DNA from: Chloroflexota bacterium
Lineage (GTDB): Bacteria > Chloroflexota > Dormibacteria > CF-121
Direction of reading: 5' to 3'
NCBI GenBank assembly: GCA_005882775.1
Contig: VBDY01000130.1
Span: forward strand, 1-37,479
Length of the DNA: 37,479 nucleotides
Every line of letters begins with the position of its first letter. Position 1 is the stretch's first letter. Both the position numbers and the translations under genes were made by a program. The notes beneath the pieces were generated by a model. It was given only the letters and a program-made list of their open reading frames with translations, did no database searches and was not told where the DNA came from. Shown piece after piece: positions 14,888-23,732 of the stretch.

Positions 14888-15253
14888 ATGCCACGGGTAA
14901 AACGCGGGGTCACCGCCCGCAATCGTCACAAGAAGATCCTCAAGCTCGCCAAGGGCTACCGGATGACACATCGGACCCTCTTCCGGCCGGCCAATGAGGC
15001 CGTCATGCATGCGCTGCAGTACGCGTTCCGCGACCGGCGCGCCCGCAAGCGGGACATGCGCAAGCTATGGATTGCCCGGATCAACGCGGCCTCCCGCACC
15101 CAGGGGATGCCCTACAGCCAGTTCATGCACGGGCTCAAGCTGGCCGGCGTAAACATCAACCGGAAGATGCTGGCGGACCTCGCCGTCCGCGACGCCCAGT
15201 CTTTCACCCAGCTGATCGAAATCGCCCGCGGCACGCCGGCGAAGGTGAGCTAA
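14888..15253 (+). CDS. rplT: 50S ribosomal protein L20
   Basis: A 121-residue bL20. [20 protein letters not shown] and [20 protein letters not shown], then [20 protein letters not shown] and [16 protein letters not shown], follow the family along its full length. L20 binds 23S rRNA early in assembly. In several bacteria it also represses its own operon by binding the infC leader, which is relevant to the hairpin-bearing leader upstream of infC here. It starts at ATG 14888 with AGGAGA just upstream. Confidence 0.97.
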   Translation: MPRVKRGVTARNRHKKILKLAKGYRMTHRTLFRPANEAVMHALQYAFRDRRARKRDMRKLWIARINAASRTQGMPYSQFMHGLKLAGVNINRKMLADLAVRDAQSFTQLIEIARGTPAKVS

Positions 15254-15303
15254 GCCCCCGCAGCCGTGAACCCTTCGAGCGTTAGTCAGGCGCGCCTGGA
15301 GGG

Positions 15304-16347
15304 ATGATGCAGGGCGGTCAGGCGAGCGGAACAGCCGACCTGGACCAGCTGGTGAGGTCCGCCCGGGAACAGATCGCCGCGGCGCCCGACGAGGCAACTC
15401 TCGAACAGCTTCGGATCGACCTGCTCGGAAAGAAGGGTGTCATGACCGCCACCCTGCGCGGGCTTGGATCGCTGCCCGCGGATCAGCGGGCCGCCCGCGG
15501 AGCCAGGGCCAACGACGTGAAGAACGAGATCGAGTCGATGCTGACAGCCCGCACAGGCGCGCTCGCCGACGCCCGCCTCGAGACCATCGGCGAGCGGGAG
15601 TGGATGGACGTCACCTTCGTCCCCGCCCTGGCGCGGCGCGGCCACCTGCATCCTCTCAGCCTGATCCTGCGGGATGTCAAAGCGATCTTTTCTCGGATCG
15701 GCTATGAGGTCGCGCTGGGCCCGGAGGTGGAAGACGATTTCCATAACTTCGAAGCTCTCAATATCCCGGCGGAGCACCCGGCCCGGGATACCATGGACAG
15801 CTTCTACCTGGAGGGCAGCCCGCTGCTCCTGCGGACTCACACCTCGCCCGTGCAGATTCGCTACATGCAGGCCCACCAGCCGCCGATTCGGATCATCGCC
15901 CCGGGTGCGGTTTACCGCCGCGACGCCACCGACCCCTATCACGGATCCCAGTTCCATCAGGTCGAGGGCCTGTGCATCGACGAGGACATTCGCTTCTCGG
16001 ACCTGAAGGGGACCATCGAGTATTTCTGTCGCTCACTGTTCGGCGCCGACCGCCGGATCCGGATCACCGGCGACCACTTCCCCTTCACCGAGCCGAGCGC
16101 GGGGGCGGCCGTATCGTGTGGCATCTGTGGTGGAGCCGGCTGCCGCAGCTGCAAGGGCGGCTGGCTCGAGATCCTGGGCTCGGGGATGGTCCATCCGCAG
16201 GTGCTCCGCAACGGCGGCATCGATCCGGCGCGCTTTTCTGGCTTCGCCTTCGGGGCGGGGCTGGAGCGGCTCGCCATGCTCAAGTACAAAATCGCCGACC
16301 TCCGAGCGTTCCTCGACGACGACGTCCGTTTCCTGAGGCAGTTCTAG
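15304..16347 (+). CDS. pheS: Phenylalanyl-tRNA synthetase alpha subunit
   Basis: Catalytic subunit of the alpha2-beta2 class II PheRS. The N-terminal coiled-coil region (residues about 10-85) precedes the core, which shows GPEVEDDFHNFEALNIP, RTHTSPVQIRYM, PGAVYRRDATDPYHGSQFHQ (motif 2), FPFTEPSA, and SGFAFGAGLERLAMLKY (motif 3). A four-cysteine insert, CGICGGAGCRSCKGG, sits before the WLEILGSGMVHP block; such zinc-ribbon-like inserts occur in many bacterial PheS proteins. Two adjacent ATGs (15304, 15307) directly follow GGAGGG (15298-15303), so the second ATG may be the better one for spacing. Length is 347 residues. Confidence 0.96.
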   Translation: MMQGGQASGTADLDQLVRSAREQIAAAPDEATLEQLRIDLLGKKGVMTATLRGLGSLPADQRAARGARANDVKNEIESMLTARTGALADARLETIGEREWMDVTFVPALARRGHLHPLSLILRDVKAIFSRIGYEVALGPEVEDDFHNFEALNIPAEHPARDTMDSFYLEGSPLLLRTHTSPVQIRYMQAHQPPIRIIAPGAVYRRDATDPYHGSQFHQVEGLCIDEDIRFSDLKGTIEYFCRSLFGADRRIRITGDHFPFTEPSAGAAVSCGICGGAGCRSCKGGWLEILGSGMVHPQVLRNGGIDPARFSGFAFGAGLERLAMLKYKIADLRAFLDDDVRFLRQF

Positions 16348-16357
16348 TGCCGGGTCG

Positions 16358-18730
16358 ATGGCGATGCTGATCTCCCTGGCCTGGCTCAGAGACTATGTCG
16401 ACGCGCCGGAGCCGGCCGCGGTCGCGGACCGCCTGACCCTGGCCGGGCTCGAGGTCGAACGGATCATCCCCCACGCGGTCGCCTTCGAGCGGGTGGTGGT
16501 TGCCGAGGTGACCGAGCTCAGGCCTCTACCGGGCTCCGGCAAGAACCAGATCGCGCGTGTCAGGACCGGCGGGGACCTGTCCGAGGTGGTGACCGGCGCC
16601 TGGAATCTTCGAGTCGGGGACCGGGTGCCCTATGCCCTTCCCGGGTCGCGGCTCGGGGAGCGGGTGATCGAGCCAAAGACCTTTTTGGGCGTGACATCCC
16701 AGGGGATGTTGTGCTCCCCAATCGAGCTCGGCCTGGGCGAGGACGCGGGCGGGATCATGATTCTCGATCGAGGCGCGCAACCCGGTGCCGATCTGCGCCA
16801 GCTCTATCCACCAGACACGATCTTTGAGCTGGACCTCAAGTCCAACCGGCCCGATCTGTTCTGCCACCTGGGAGTCGCGCGCGAGGTCGGCGCACTGTTC
16901 AAGCTTGCGGTGCGCCCACCCGAGGGCTCGCGCCGCCGGCTCAAGAGCAATCCCGCCCTGGTCACGATCGAGGCCCCGGAAGGCTGCCGGCGATTTGCCG
17001 GCCGCTTGATCACCGGCGTACGGGTGGCACCGTCGCCGGCCTGGTTGCAGGCGCGGCTGCACGCCGCTGGCGTCCGGCCCATCAACAATGTCGTCGACGT
17101 CACCAACTACGTGATGCTCGAGCTGGGGCAACCAATGCACGCCTTCGACCATGCCCGGCTTCAGGGCGGGCGGCTGGTGATCCGCCGGGCGCGTCCGGGC
17201 GAAACACTGCTCGCCCTCGACGGAAAGGAGCGTCCGCTGAGCCCTGAATTCATGGTGGTTGCGGATGCGACACGGGCGCAGGCGCTGGCCGGGATCATCG
17301 GTGGGGAAGAGAGCGCGGTCACCGAGGGCACGACCGCCGTCCTGTTGGAGGCTGCCACCTGGGAACCTCGCCGGATCCGGATGACGGCTCGCCAGGTCGG
17401 CTTGCGAACCGAGGCATCAACCAGGTTTGAAAAGGGACTGAGCCCGGCGCTCAGCCTGCCCGCGGTCGATCGGGCCGCCCAGCTGATCCACGAGCTGGCC
17501 GGCGGCGAGGAGAAGGACGCCGCGGACGTTTACCTCGAACCGCTCGTTCCCGCCGTGATCGAGCTTTCGGCCGGTGAGCTCGAGCGCACCCTGGGCCTTG
17601 TAATTCCGTCCGCCGACGCCAAGGACATCCTGGTCCGCCTCGGCTTCGCGGTCGAGGGACAGCAAGAGCTTCTTTTGGTCACGCCTCCGGCCTTTCGGCT
17701 CGACTGCCATATTCCCGCCGACCTGGTCGAGGAGGTCGGCCGGATTTACGGTTATGACCGGATCCCGAGCACCCTTCCGGGCGCCCGGACAGCCGTCCGC
17801 GAGCTATACCAGCAGGCCCGATCGGCGGACCTGGCAAAGGACGTGCTGGTCGGATGCGGGTATGAGGAGGCCGTCACCAACACACTCGTGGGCGTCGCCT
17901 CGACTTTGAGAGTCCACATGCCGGATGCCCCGAAGGCGTTGCGCATAAAGAATCCCCTGGCCGAGACACGCGACGCCTTACGGCAGAGCCTGCTTCCAGG
18001 GCTGCTCGAGGCGCTCAGCCTGAACGCTCGGCAGGACCAGCCTGGAGCAGGCCTGTTTGAAATCGGTGCAGCCTTCTGGTCGGCTGGAAAAGGGTCGGAC
18101 TTCCCCCATGAACCGCGCTTGCTTGCGACCGTGGCCCACGTCGCCGCGAGCAGCGCCGGGGCAGCCGCCGTTGAGCTTCGCCGCGTCCAGGCAGCGCTGC
18201 GGTTGCTGGCCGAGCGGGTTGGCAAAGCTCCGATTGAATTTCAGCCGGCGCAGCCGGTCGATGGCTTTCACCCCGGCCGCACAGCCACGCTGATCCAGGA
18301 TGGCGAGCCCGTGGGGGTTGTCGGCGAGCTGCATCCGCGGGTGCTGGCGGGTTTTGACCTGCCTGGTCGGGTGATCGCGGCCGAGGTCGTCTTCGACCGG
18401 TTTGCGCAGCCCGATCCACCGGTACCGCAGGCGCGGCCGCTGCCCCGGTTCCCGGGCGTGAGGCGGGACCTAACAGTGGTGGTATCGGGTCGGATCCTGG
18501 GCAACGAGCTCATGCAAGTAATCCGGCAGCGTGGCGGTTACACGTTGCGGGAGATCTCTATGCAGAGCGAATACGAGGGGCCGCAACTGGGCGCCGGCCG
18601 GCGCAGCCTGTCCTTTGGCTTGCACTATCAGGCCGATGACCGGACCCTGACCAGCGAAGAGGTCTCGGCTTCCTACGAGCGGATCGTGGAGGGCCTGAAG
18701 GAGCGCTTTCAGGCGGAGGTGAGGTCCTGA
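16358..18730 (+). CDS. pheT: Phenylalanyl-tRNA synthetase beta subunit
   Basis: The large 790-residue beta subunit of PheRS. The N-terminus MLISLAWLRDYVDAP is followed by an EMAP/OB tRNA-binding domain (about residues 40-150). The B3/B4 editing domain contains ADATRAQALAGIIGGEESAV, then come a B5 domain, the catalytic-like fold, and a C-terminal ferredoxin-fold anticodon-binding domain beginning at LPRFPGVRRDLTVVV. ATG 16358 and ATG 16364 are both possible; the second gives the commonest N-terminus. It follows pheS by 10 bp, and cvpA starts one base after its stop, so all three are probably cotranscribed. Confidence 0.96.
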   Translation: MAMLISLAWLRDYVDAPEPAAVADRLTLAGLEVERIIPHAVAFERVVVAEVTELRPLPGSGKNQIARVRTGGDLSEVVTGAWNLRVGDRVPYALPGSRLGERVIEPKTFLGVTSQGMLCSPIELGLGEDAGGIMILDRGAQPGADLRQLYPPDTIFELDLKSNRPDLFCHLGVAREVGALFKLAVRPPEGSRRRLKSNPALVTIEAPEGCRRFAGRLITGVRVAPSPAWLQARLHAAGVRPINNVVDVTNYVMLELGQPMHAFDHARLQGGRLVIRRARPGETLLALDGKERPLSPEFMVVADATRAQALAGIIGGEESAVTEGTTAVLLEAATWEPRRIRMTARQVGLRTEASTRFEKGLSPALSLPAVDRAAQLIHELAGGEEKDAADVYLEPLVPAVIELSAGELERTLGLVIPSADAKDILVRLGFAVEGQQELLLVTPPAFRLDCHIPADLVEEVGRIYGYDRIPSTLPGARTAVRELYQQARSADLAKDVLVGCGYEEAVTNTLVGVASTLRVHMPDAPKALRIKNPLAETRDALRQSLLPGLLEALSLNARQDQPGAGLFEIGAAFWSAGKGSDFPHEPRLLATVAHVAASSAGAAAVELRRVQAALRLLAERVGKAPIEFQPAQPVDGFHPGRTATLIQDGEPVGVVGELHPRVLAGFDLPGRVIAAEVVFDRFAQPDPPVPQARPLPRFPGVRRDLTVVVSGRILGNELMQVIRQRGGYTLREISMQSEYEGPQLGAGRRSLSFGLHYQADDRTLTSEEVSASYERIVEGLKERFQAEVRS

Positions 18731-18731
18731 C

Positions 18732-19292
18732 GTGCTCGACGTGATCATCGTCGTCATCCTGCTCGGGAACGTGGCCCTGGGATTCTGGTTTGGCCTGCTG
18801 CGCCGGGTGATGGCCTTTATCGGTCTGTTCGCCGGGCTGGGCGCGGCCACCCTGACCAGCGCCAACACCTCCACCTATCTGATGTCCACCTTCGGGTGGA
18901 CCTCAGTGCTCTGGGCTCACGTGGTCACCTACACCGCCATGGTGCTCTTCGGCGTTCTCCTGTTCGAGGTGCTGGGAGCGGTCTACCAGCGCTGGCTGGA
19001 CGCGTTGATCGCCCCTCTCTTCGACCGGGTCACCGGCATGCTGGCGGGTGCGGTCCTGGGCGCCCTCGAGGTGACCGTGATCCTGATCGTCGGCATCGGC
19101 CTGGTCAACTCGGCGCTCCCCTCCGGATACACCTATCCGCCGGCTTTTCTAACGGCACAGGACTGGTTCAATACTTCGGCGCTCGCACCCCATTTCTACG
19201 GGCTGGAGCCGCTAACCAAGACACTCTTCGCGATGGTCCTGCCCGGCAGCATCAGCAGCTACTTCAGCCAGCTGCTGACGACCAACCACTAA
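18732..19292 (+). CDS. cvpA: CvpA family membrane protein
   Basis: A 186-residue protein with four predicted membrane helices: LDVIIVVILLGNVALGFWFG, MAFIGLFAGLGAATL, WAHVVTYTAMVLFGVLLFEV and MLAGAVLGALEVTVILIVGI. The N-terminal pattern and the LLRRVMAFIG loop fit the CvpA/colicin V production family, whose members are often found beside DNA-repair or housekeeping genes. Its molecular role is not established. GTG 18732 starts one base after the pheT stop. The C-terminal 60 residues after the last helix are less conserved. Family confidence is moderate to good. Confidence 0.78.
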   Translation: MLDVIIVVILLGNVALGFWFGLLRRVMAFIGLFAGLGAATLTSANTSTYLMSTFGWTSVLWAHVVTYTAMVLFGVLLFEVLGAVYQRWLDALIAPLFDRVTGMLAGAVLGALEVTVILIVGIGLVNSALPSGYTYPPAFLTAQDWFNTSALAPHFYGLEPLTKTLFAMVLPGSISSYFSQLLTTNH

Positions 19293-19327
19293 CGGCCGGC
19301 GTCACTAGACTCTAGGGCCTGGCCACC

Positions 19328-19948
19328 CTGACGAGCCCCCGGCTCCGCCGGGAATTCTTCGCGCGGGACCCGGTCGTGGTCGCCAAGGACCTGCTCGGCC
19401 GGACCCTCTTCTACCGGACTCCGCAGGGCTTGATCGCCGGCCGGATCGTCGAGGCCGAGGCTTACACCGGCTCCTCGGACCCCGCCTCGCATGCCTATCG
19501 GGGGCGGACCGCCCGCAACGCGGTCATGTTCGGCCCGGCCGGCTTTGCCTACGTCTACTTCACGTATGGGATGCATCACTGCCTCAATGTGACGGCGGAC
19601 ATTCCCGGCAGCGCGGGCGCAGTCCTGCTCCGAGGGCTCGAGCCGCTGGCCGGCCTGGAGATCATCCGGTCCCGCGGCGACGCCGGACCGGAGTGGAGGC
19701 TCCTGAGCGGTCCCGGCAAGATCGGCCGAGCCTTCGGGCTCACGCTCTCGGACAACGGACGCGACCTGACCAGCGGGCCGCTCGGCATCGCGGCCGGGTC
19801 GCCGGTCTCCGTTGCAAAGATCGCGGCTGCGCCCCGGGTCGGGATCACCCGCGGATTGGAGAAGCGCTATCGGTTCGCGGTCATCGGCAGCCGATCGGTC
19901 TCCGGGCCGGGGTTGGGCCCTACTGCGAGGCGGGCTGCCCGATCGTAA
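19328..19948 (+). CDS. 3-methyladenine DNA glycosylase (AAG/MPG family), apparent CTG start
   Basis: A base-excision repair glycosylase that removes 3-methyladenine and related alkylated or deaminated purines. The family core is clear: VAKDLLGRTLFYRTPQG, the catalytic-acid segment RIVEAEAYTGSSDPASHAYRG, RTARNAVMFGPAGFAYVYFT and YGMHHCLNV. GTG 19376, the first canonical start, would cut off the conserved opening RREFFARDPVVVA. The frame is open upstream only to a stop at 19313, and the available codons there are CTG 19319 and CTG 19328. I use CTG 19328, which lies 10 nt after an AGGG and gives TSPRLRREFF and 206 residues. Its 3' end overlaps the convergent PBP gene by 29 bp. Confidence 0.88.
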   Translation: MTSPRLRREFFARDPVVVAKDLLGRTLFYRTPQGLIAGRIVEAEAYTGSSDPASHAYRGRTARNAVMFGPAGFAYVYFTYGMHHCLNVTADIPGSAGAVLLRGLEPLAGLEIIRSRGDAGPEWRLLSGPGKIGRAFGLTLSDNGRDLTSGPLGIAAGSPVSVAKIAAAPRVGITRGLEKRYRFAVIGSRSVSGPGLGPTARRAARS

Positions 19949-22430
19949 CGGTGACGGACTGGCTGGCCGGTGCGTTCGCCGGGTTGTAGTTGTAGGCCTG
20001 GACCACCACGCTGTGGACAGAGCCCGGCTTGCCGGTGACGGTGAACGTGTAGGGACCTGCGCTCAGCCGCTGGGGCTTGCTGGAACCGTCCAGGAAGAAG
20101 TCGACCTCTTTGATCGCCTGGTTGTCGGTTGCCTGGGCGCTCACCGTGATGCTGCCATCGGGGTTGGTGACCTGGCTCAGGGAGAGGCTGGGCGAGGTGG
20201 TCTCGGTCAGCAGGCCGCAGGTGGCGGTCGGGGGTAGGGGCAGGCCCCTGTCCTTCATCGAGTCGGGAAAGCCGGGGGGATAGACGACGAACGTCTTGAC
20301 CGTGGTCAGGCTCGCCGGCATATCGGGGGTGGCAAGCAGGCCGTCGGTCGTGCATACCCGGATCTGCTTGTACCAGTCGTCCAGGCGGTTGGCCGCGGTG
20401 CCCACCACGAACCAGTCGCTGATGGTCTGCCCGGCGCATGCGGATGTTGCCAGCAGCCCGCTGATCCGGCACACGGTCATCTTCTTGATCCCCGGCGGCA
20501 CCGTCCAGTCATGGACCGGCTTGTTCCCCTCGTAGGAGTTGAAGATGTCGCGGTAGATCTGGCCGGCCCCCATCACTCCCCAGACGGTGTTCAGGTAGGT
20601 CTTCCTGTTGTCTGAGCAGCCGCCCGCGCAGGTGTGGCCCATCCAGGTGCCGATTACCACGTCCGGGTTGTAGCCGATGAACCAGGAGTCGCGGAAGTTG
20701 TCCGTGGTTCCGGTCTTCGAGGAGAACGGCCGCCGGATGTGAAGGCCGGATCCGACCGGCTTGAGGATGTCGTTGATCAGGAACGCCACCTGGGGCGAGA
20801 GCACCCGGGTGCCCGGGTCTGGTTTCCACTCCTGGAGGACGTGACCGTTGCTGTCGACCACCTTCAGGATGACGGTGGGTGCGTGGTAGATGCCTCCACT
20901 CGCAAGCACTGCGTAGGCATTGAAATGCTCGAGCGGCACGATCTCGGATGCGCCGATCGCCTGAGCCAGCCCGCGATCGGGGGTCAGGTTGGCGTGGGTA
21001 AGTCCCATCATCCGGGCTGTCTGGAAGACCCGGTCATACCCGAGCTGCTTGAGCAGGAGGAGAGCGGGGATGTTGCGGGACTCTGAGAGCGCCTTGCGGA
21101 GCGTGATCAGCCCCTCGCTGCGATGGTCCCAGTTGACGAACGCATGGCCGTCGATCCGTCCCTGGGTGTCGTTGATCAGGGTGGCCGGCGAGTAGCCGTT
21201 CGAAAAGGCCGTCGCGTAGTCGTAGATCTTGAAAGACGAGCCCGGCTGCCGGCCCGACGGCTGGGTGATGAAGTTGTACTCGCCGCCGATGCCCCGGTCG
21301 TAATAGCCGGCGCTTCCGACCATGGCCAGCACCTGGCCGGTGGCCGGGTCGATCACCTCGGCCGCCCCGTTGTTCACGTTTCGCGCCCGCAGGTCAGGCC
21401 GGTTCACCTCGTTATGGACGGCCGCCTCGGCGACCTTCTCCAGCCGGTAGTCCAGGGTGGTGGTGACCCGAAGGCCACCGGCCTCGACCACCCCAGGGCC
21501 GTACGTGTCTGATAGGACCTGGAGGACGTAATCGACAAACCAGGGCGCGAGCACGTCCCCCTGGACGGTGCCGTTCTTGAAGACGAGCTGCTCCTTGAGG
21601 GCTGTGTCGTACTCGAGCTGGCTGATGTAGCTGTCGCGCAGCATGGCGTCGAGCACGAGCTCCTGCCGGTGACGGATCGCGATCGCGGCCTCAGCGTTGT
21701 AGGGATCGAATTCCGAGGGAGCGTTCGGTATCCCGGCCAGCATGGCGGCCTCCGCGATGTCCAGGTTCTTGGCCGGCTTGGCGAAGTATGTTTGGGCGGC
21801 CGCCTCGGCTCCGTATGCCTGGTGTCCGAAGAAGATCTGGTTCAGGTAGAGGGTGAGGATCTCGTTCTTCGAGTAGCGGCGCTCGATCTCGAGGGCGAGC
21901 ACCGCCTCCTTGATCTTTCGGTCGATTGACTGTTCATTGCCGAGCAGCACGCTCTTGACCAGCTGCTGGGTGATGGTGCTGGCTCCCTGCTCCACCCGCT
22001 GGTGGGTGAGGTCGGCGATGGCGGCGCCGATGATGCGGCGGAAGTCGATCCCGTTGTGTGTGTAAAACTGGCGGTCCTCGATGGCGATGGTGGCCTCGAT
22101 CAGGTGGGAGGAAATGGCCGAGAGCGGGACCACCGTCCGGATCACGCCCGACGTGTGCTTGACGTAGAGCAGGGTGCCGTTGCGGTCGTAGATCTTGGTT
22201 GCCTGGGCCAGCTCCTTCGCGGTCAGGGACTGGGGGTCGGGCAGGTCGCGCGTGTAGTACTGGTAACGGTCGTAGGCCTCGGCGCCGCCGCCCACGGCGA
22301 GCAGGCTGAGCACGCTGAGTGCAACGATGAGAAATCGAATCCCCCGGCCGTTGCGGCGATGCCTGCTGATGCGGGCGATGGTGAGTACTCTGACCGCAGC
22401 TCGGCGAGCAAACTCACGCTTGTCTGGCAT
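19920..22430 (-). CDS. Class A penicillin-binding protein (glycosyltransferase 51 plus transpeptidase) with C-terminal Ig-like domain
   Basis: A bifunctional peptidoglycan synthase of 836 residues. It has a basic cytoplasmic tail, one membrane anchor at about 31-50, and a GT51 domain with catalytic E118 in IAIEDRQFYTHNGIDF and QGASTITQQLVKS. The transpeptidase follows with S398-x-x-K401 (PGSSFK), S451-R-N and K572-T-G. A linker rich in paired cysteines comes next (HTCAGGCSDN, VCRISG, ACAG, VCTTDG). The protein ends in a beta-sandwich region (about 740-836) with PDGSITVSAQATDNQAIKEV, similar to bacterial Ig-like modules. It is the only long minus-strand gene in the middle of the window. ATG 22430 is 11 nt after a minus-strand TATAGT, so its mRNA has almost no leader. 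Confidence 0.95.
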   Translation of the reverse strand: MPDKREFARRAAVRVLTIARISRHRRNGRGIRFLIVALSVLSLLAVGGGAEAYDRYQYYTRDLPDPQSLTAKELAQATKIYDRNGTLLYVKHTSGVIRTVVPLSAISSHLIEATIAIEDRQFYTHNGIDFRRIIGAAIADLTHQRVEQGASTITQQLVKSVLLGNEQSIDRKIKEAVLALEIERRYSKNEILTLYLNQIFFGHQAYGAEAAAQTYFAKPAKNLDIAEAAMLAGIPNAPSEFDPYNAEAAIAIRHRQELVLDAMLRDSYISQLEYDTALKEQLVFKNGTVQGDVLAPWFVDYVLQVLSDTYGPGVVEAGGLRVTTTLDYRLEKVAEAAVHNEVNRPDLRARNVNNGAAEVIDPATGQVLAMVGSAGYYDRGIGGEYNFITQPSGRQPGSSFKIYDYATAFSNGYSPATLINDTQGRIDGHAFVNWDHRSEGLITLRKALSESRNIPALLLLKQLGYDRVFQTARMMGLTHANLTPDRGLAQAIGASEIVPLEHFNAYAVLASGGIYHAPTVILKVVDSNGHVLQEWKPDPGTRVLSPQVAFLINDILKPVGSGLHIRRPFSSKTGTTDNFRDSWFIGYNPDVVIGTWMGHTCAGGCSDNRKTYLNTVWGVMGAGQIYRDIFNSYEGNKPVHDWTVPPGIKKMTVCRISGLLATSACAGQTISDWFVVGTAANRLDDWYKQIRVCTTDGLLATPDMPASLTTVKTFVVYPPGFPDSMKDRGLPLPPTATCGLLTETTSPSLSLSQVTNPDGSITVSAQATDNQAIKEVDFFLDGSSKPQRLSAGPYTFTVTGKPGSVHSVVVQAYNYNPANAPASQSVTVTIGQPASQ

Positions 22431-22441
22431 CAGACTCCCGC

Positions 22442-22447
22442 ACTATA
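22442..22447 (-). promoter_or_regulatory. Putative -10 element of the PBP gene
   Basis: Minus-strand TATAGT, 11 nt from the ATG; a GGGAG lies between. It points away from the tyrS promoter in the same short intergenic space (22431-22525). No convincing -35. Confidence 0.5.
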
Positions 22448-22492
22448 ACGGCTGACTCCGGAAAAAGGTGACATCGGTCGAATTCGAGCCCG

Positions 22493-22498
22493 TATACT
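22493..22498 (+). promoter_or_regulatory. Putative -10 element of tyrS
   Basis: TATACT with a GTGACA -35 candidate (22468-22473, 19-bp spacer). The transcript would start near 22505 and carry AAGGA (22512-22516) 9 nt before GTG 22526. No T-box features are seen in this short leader. Confidence 0.55.
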
Positions 22499-22525
22499 CG
22501 GGCTCGGTCAAAAGGAAACGATTCT

Positions 22526-23716
22526 GTGAAGGAAAATCAAGCCCGCTTGCCGGGCGAGTGGGAAGCAGTAACGGCGGGCGCGGTCGAGGTCGTCGATCGC
22601 GAGCACCTGCGGTCGCGCCTCGAGCGCGGGGACAGGCTGCGCGTCAAGCTGGGCCTGGATCCGACCCGGCCCGATATCCACCTCGGGCACACGGTGGTGC
22701 TTCGCACCCTGCGCCGCTTTCAGGAGCGTGGGCACACGGCGGTCCTGATCATCGGTGACTGGACCGCCAGGATCGGCGATCCGTCGGGACAGAATGTCAC
22801 CCGGCCGCAGCTGAGCAAGGAGGAGGTCCAGGCAGCGGCGCAGACCTATCTCCACCAGGCATGGAAGATCCTGGACCAGGGAGGGACCGAGGTCCGGTTT
22901 CAGTCCGAGTGGTTCGACCCCATGAGATTGCAGGATGTGGTCCAGCTGGCGAGCCGCTACACGCTGGCTCGAATGCTCGCCCGCGATGACTTCGCAAAGC
23001 GCTACAAGGACGGCCGGGCGATCGGCCTGCACGAGCTGATGTATCCCCTGCTGCAGGCATACGACTCGGTCGCCGTCAGGTCGGACCTGGAGCTGGGCGG
23101 GACCGACCAGACTTTCAACCTCCTGGTCGGGCGCGACATCCAGGAAGCCTTCGGCCAGCAGCCTCAGGACATCCTCACCACGCCGCTGCTCGAGGGGCTC
23201 GACGGCGTCCAGAAGATGAGCAAGAGCCTGGACAATTACATCGGGATCGATGAGCCGCCCGACGTCATGTATCGCAAGGCCATGGGTATACCCGACAACC
23301 TCATCGTTCGATACTTCAGCCTGGTCACGGACGCGTCACCCGCGGAGGTGGCTGCCGAAGAGTCCGCCCTACGCAGCGGCGAGAATCCCCGCGACGTCAA
23401 GCGACGGCTGGCCGAAAGGCTGGTCCGCCAATTTCACCCGGGCGCAGACGTGGCGGCTTACCGGAACGCCGGCGGAGGATTCCTGAACACCGCTCCCTCG
23501 GAAAAGCGAGTCGCCCAGGGTGAGCGGTCGATCGCCGATCTTTTTGTCGAGGCCGGGCTGGCGGCGAGCAAGAGCGAGGCCCGCCGGTTGGCGGCCCAGG
23601 GAGGGCTCACGGTTGATGGGACGGTGGTCAAGTCCGCCGACGACCGGATCGCGCCGAAAGACGGCATGGTCCTTCAGCGCGGAGCGCATCGCGTTGTCCG
23701 TCTTAGGCTGAGTTAA
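22526..23716 (+). CDS. tyrS: Tyrosyl-tRNA synthetase
   Basis: A class I synthetase for tRNA-Tyr, 396 residues. Visible are LGLDPTRPDIHLGHTVVLR, which contains the HIGH-type HLGH, then GDWTARIGDPSGQNVTRP and the LELGGTDQTFNLLVGRD tyrosine-binding region, and the KMSKSLDNYIG loop. A C-terminal S4 RNA-binding domain follows (FVEAGLAASKSEARRLAAQG). It belongs to the longer TyrZ-like branch. GTG 22526 has AAGGA at good spacing. The gene is divergent from the PBP and followed 16 bp later by yebC, which has its own possible -10 box. Confidence 0.96.
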   Translation: MKENQARLPGEWEAVTAGAVEVVDREHLRSRLERGDRLRVKLGLDPTRPDIHLGHTVVLRTLRRFQERGHTAVLIIGDWTARIGDPSGQNVTRPQLSKEEVQAAAQTYLHQAWKILDQGGTEVRFQSEWFDPMRLQDVVQLASRYTLARMLARDDFAKRYKDGRAIGLHELMYPLLQAYDSVAVRSDLELGGTDQTFNLLVGRDIQEAFGQQPQDILTTPLLEGLDGVQKMSKSLDNYIGIDEPPDVMYRKAMGIPDNLIVRYFSLVTDASPAEVAAEESALRSGENPRDVKRRLAERLVRQFHPGADVAAYRNAGGGFLNTAPSEKRVAQGERSIADLFVEAGLAASKSEARRLAAQGGLTVDGTVVKSADDRIAPKDGMVLQRGAHRVVRLRLS

Positions 23717-23719
23717 ACT
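23714..23719 (+). promoter_or_regulatory. Putative -10 element of yebC (leaderless type)
   Basis: TAAACT followed by TTT, 13 nt before ATG 23733, overlapping the tyrS stop. No SD lies between it and the ATG. Weak evidence on its own; the spacing matches that at secD and the receiver gene. Confidence 0.35.
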
Positions 23720-23732
23720 TTTCCGCGGTCTC

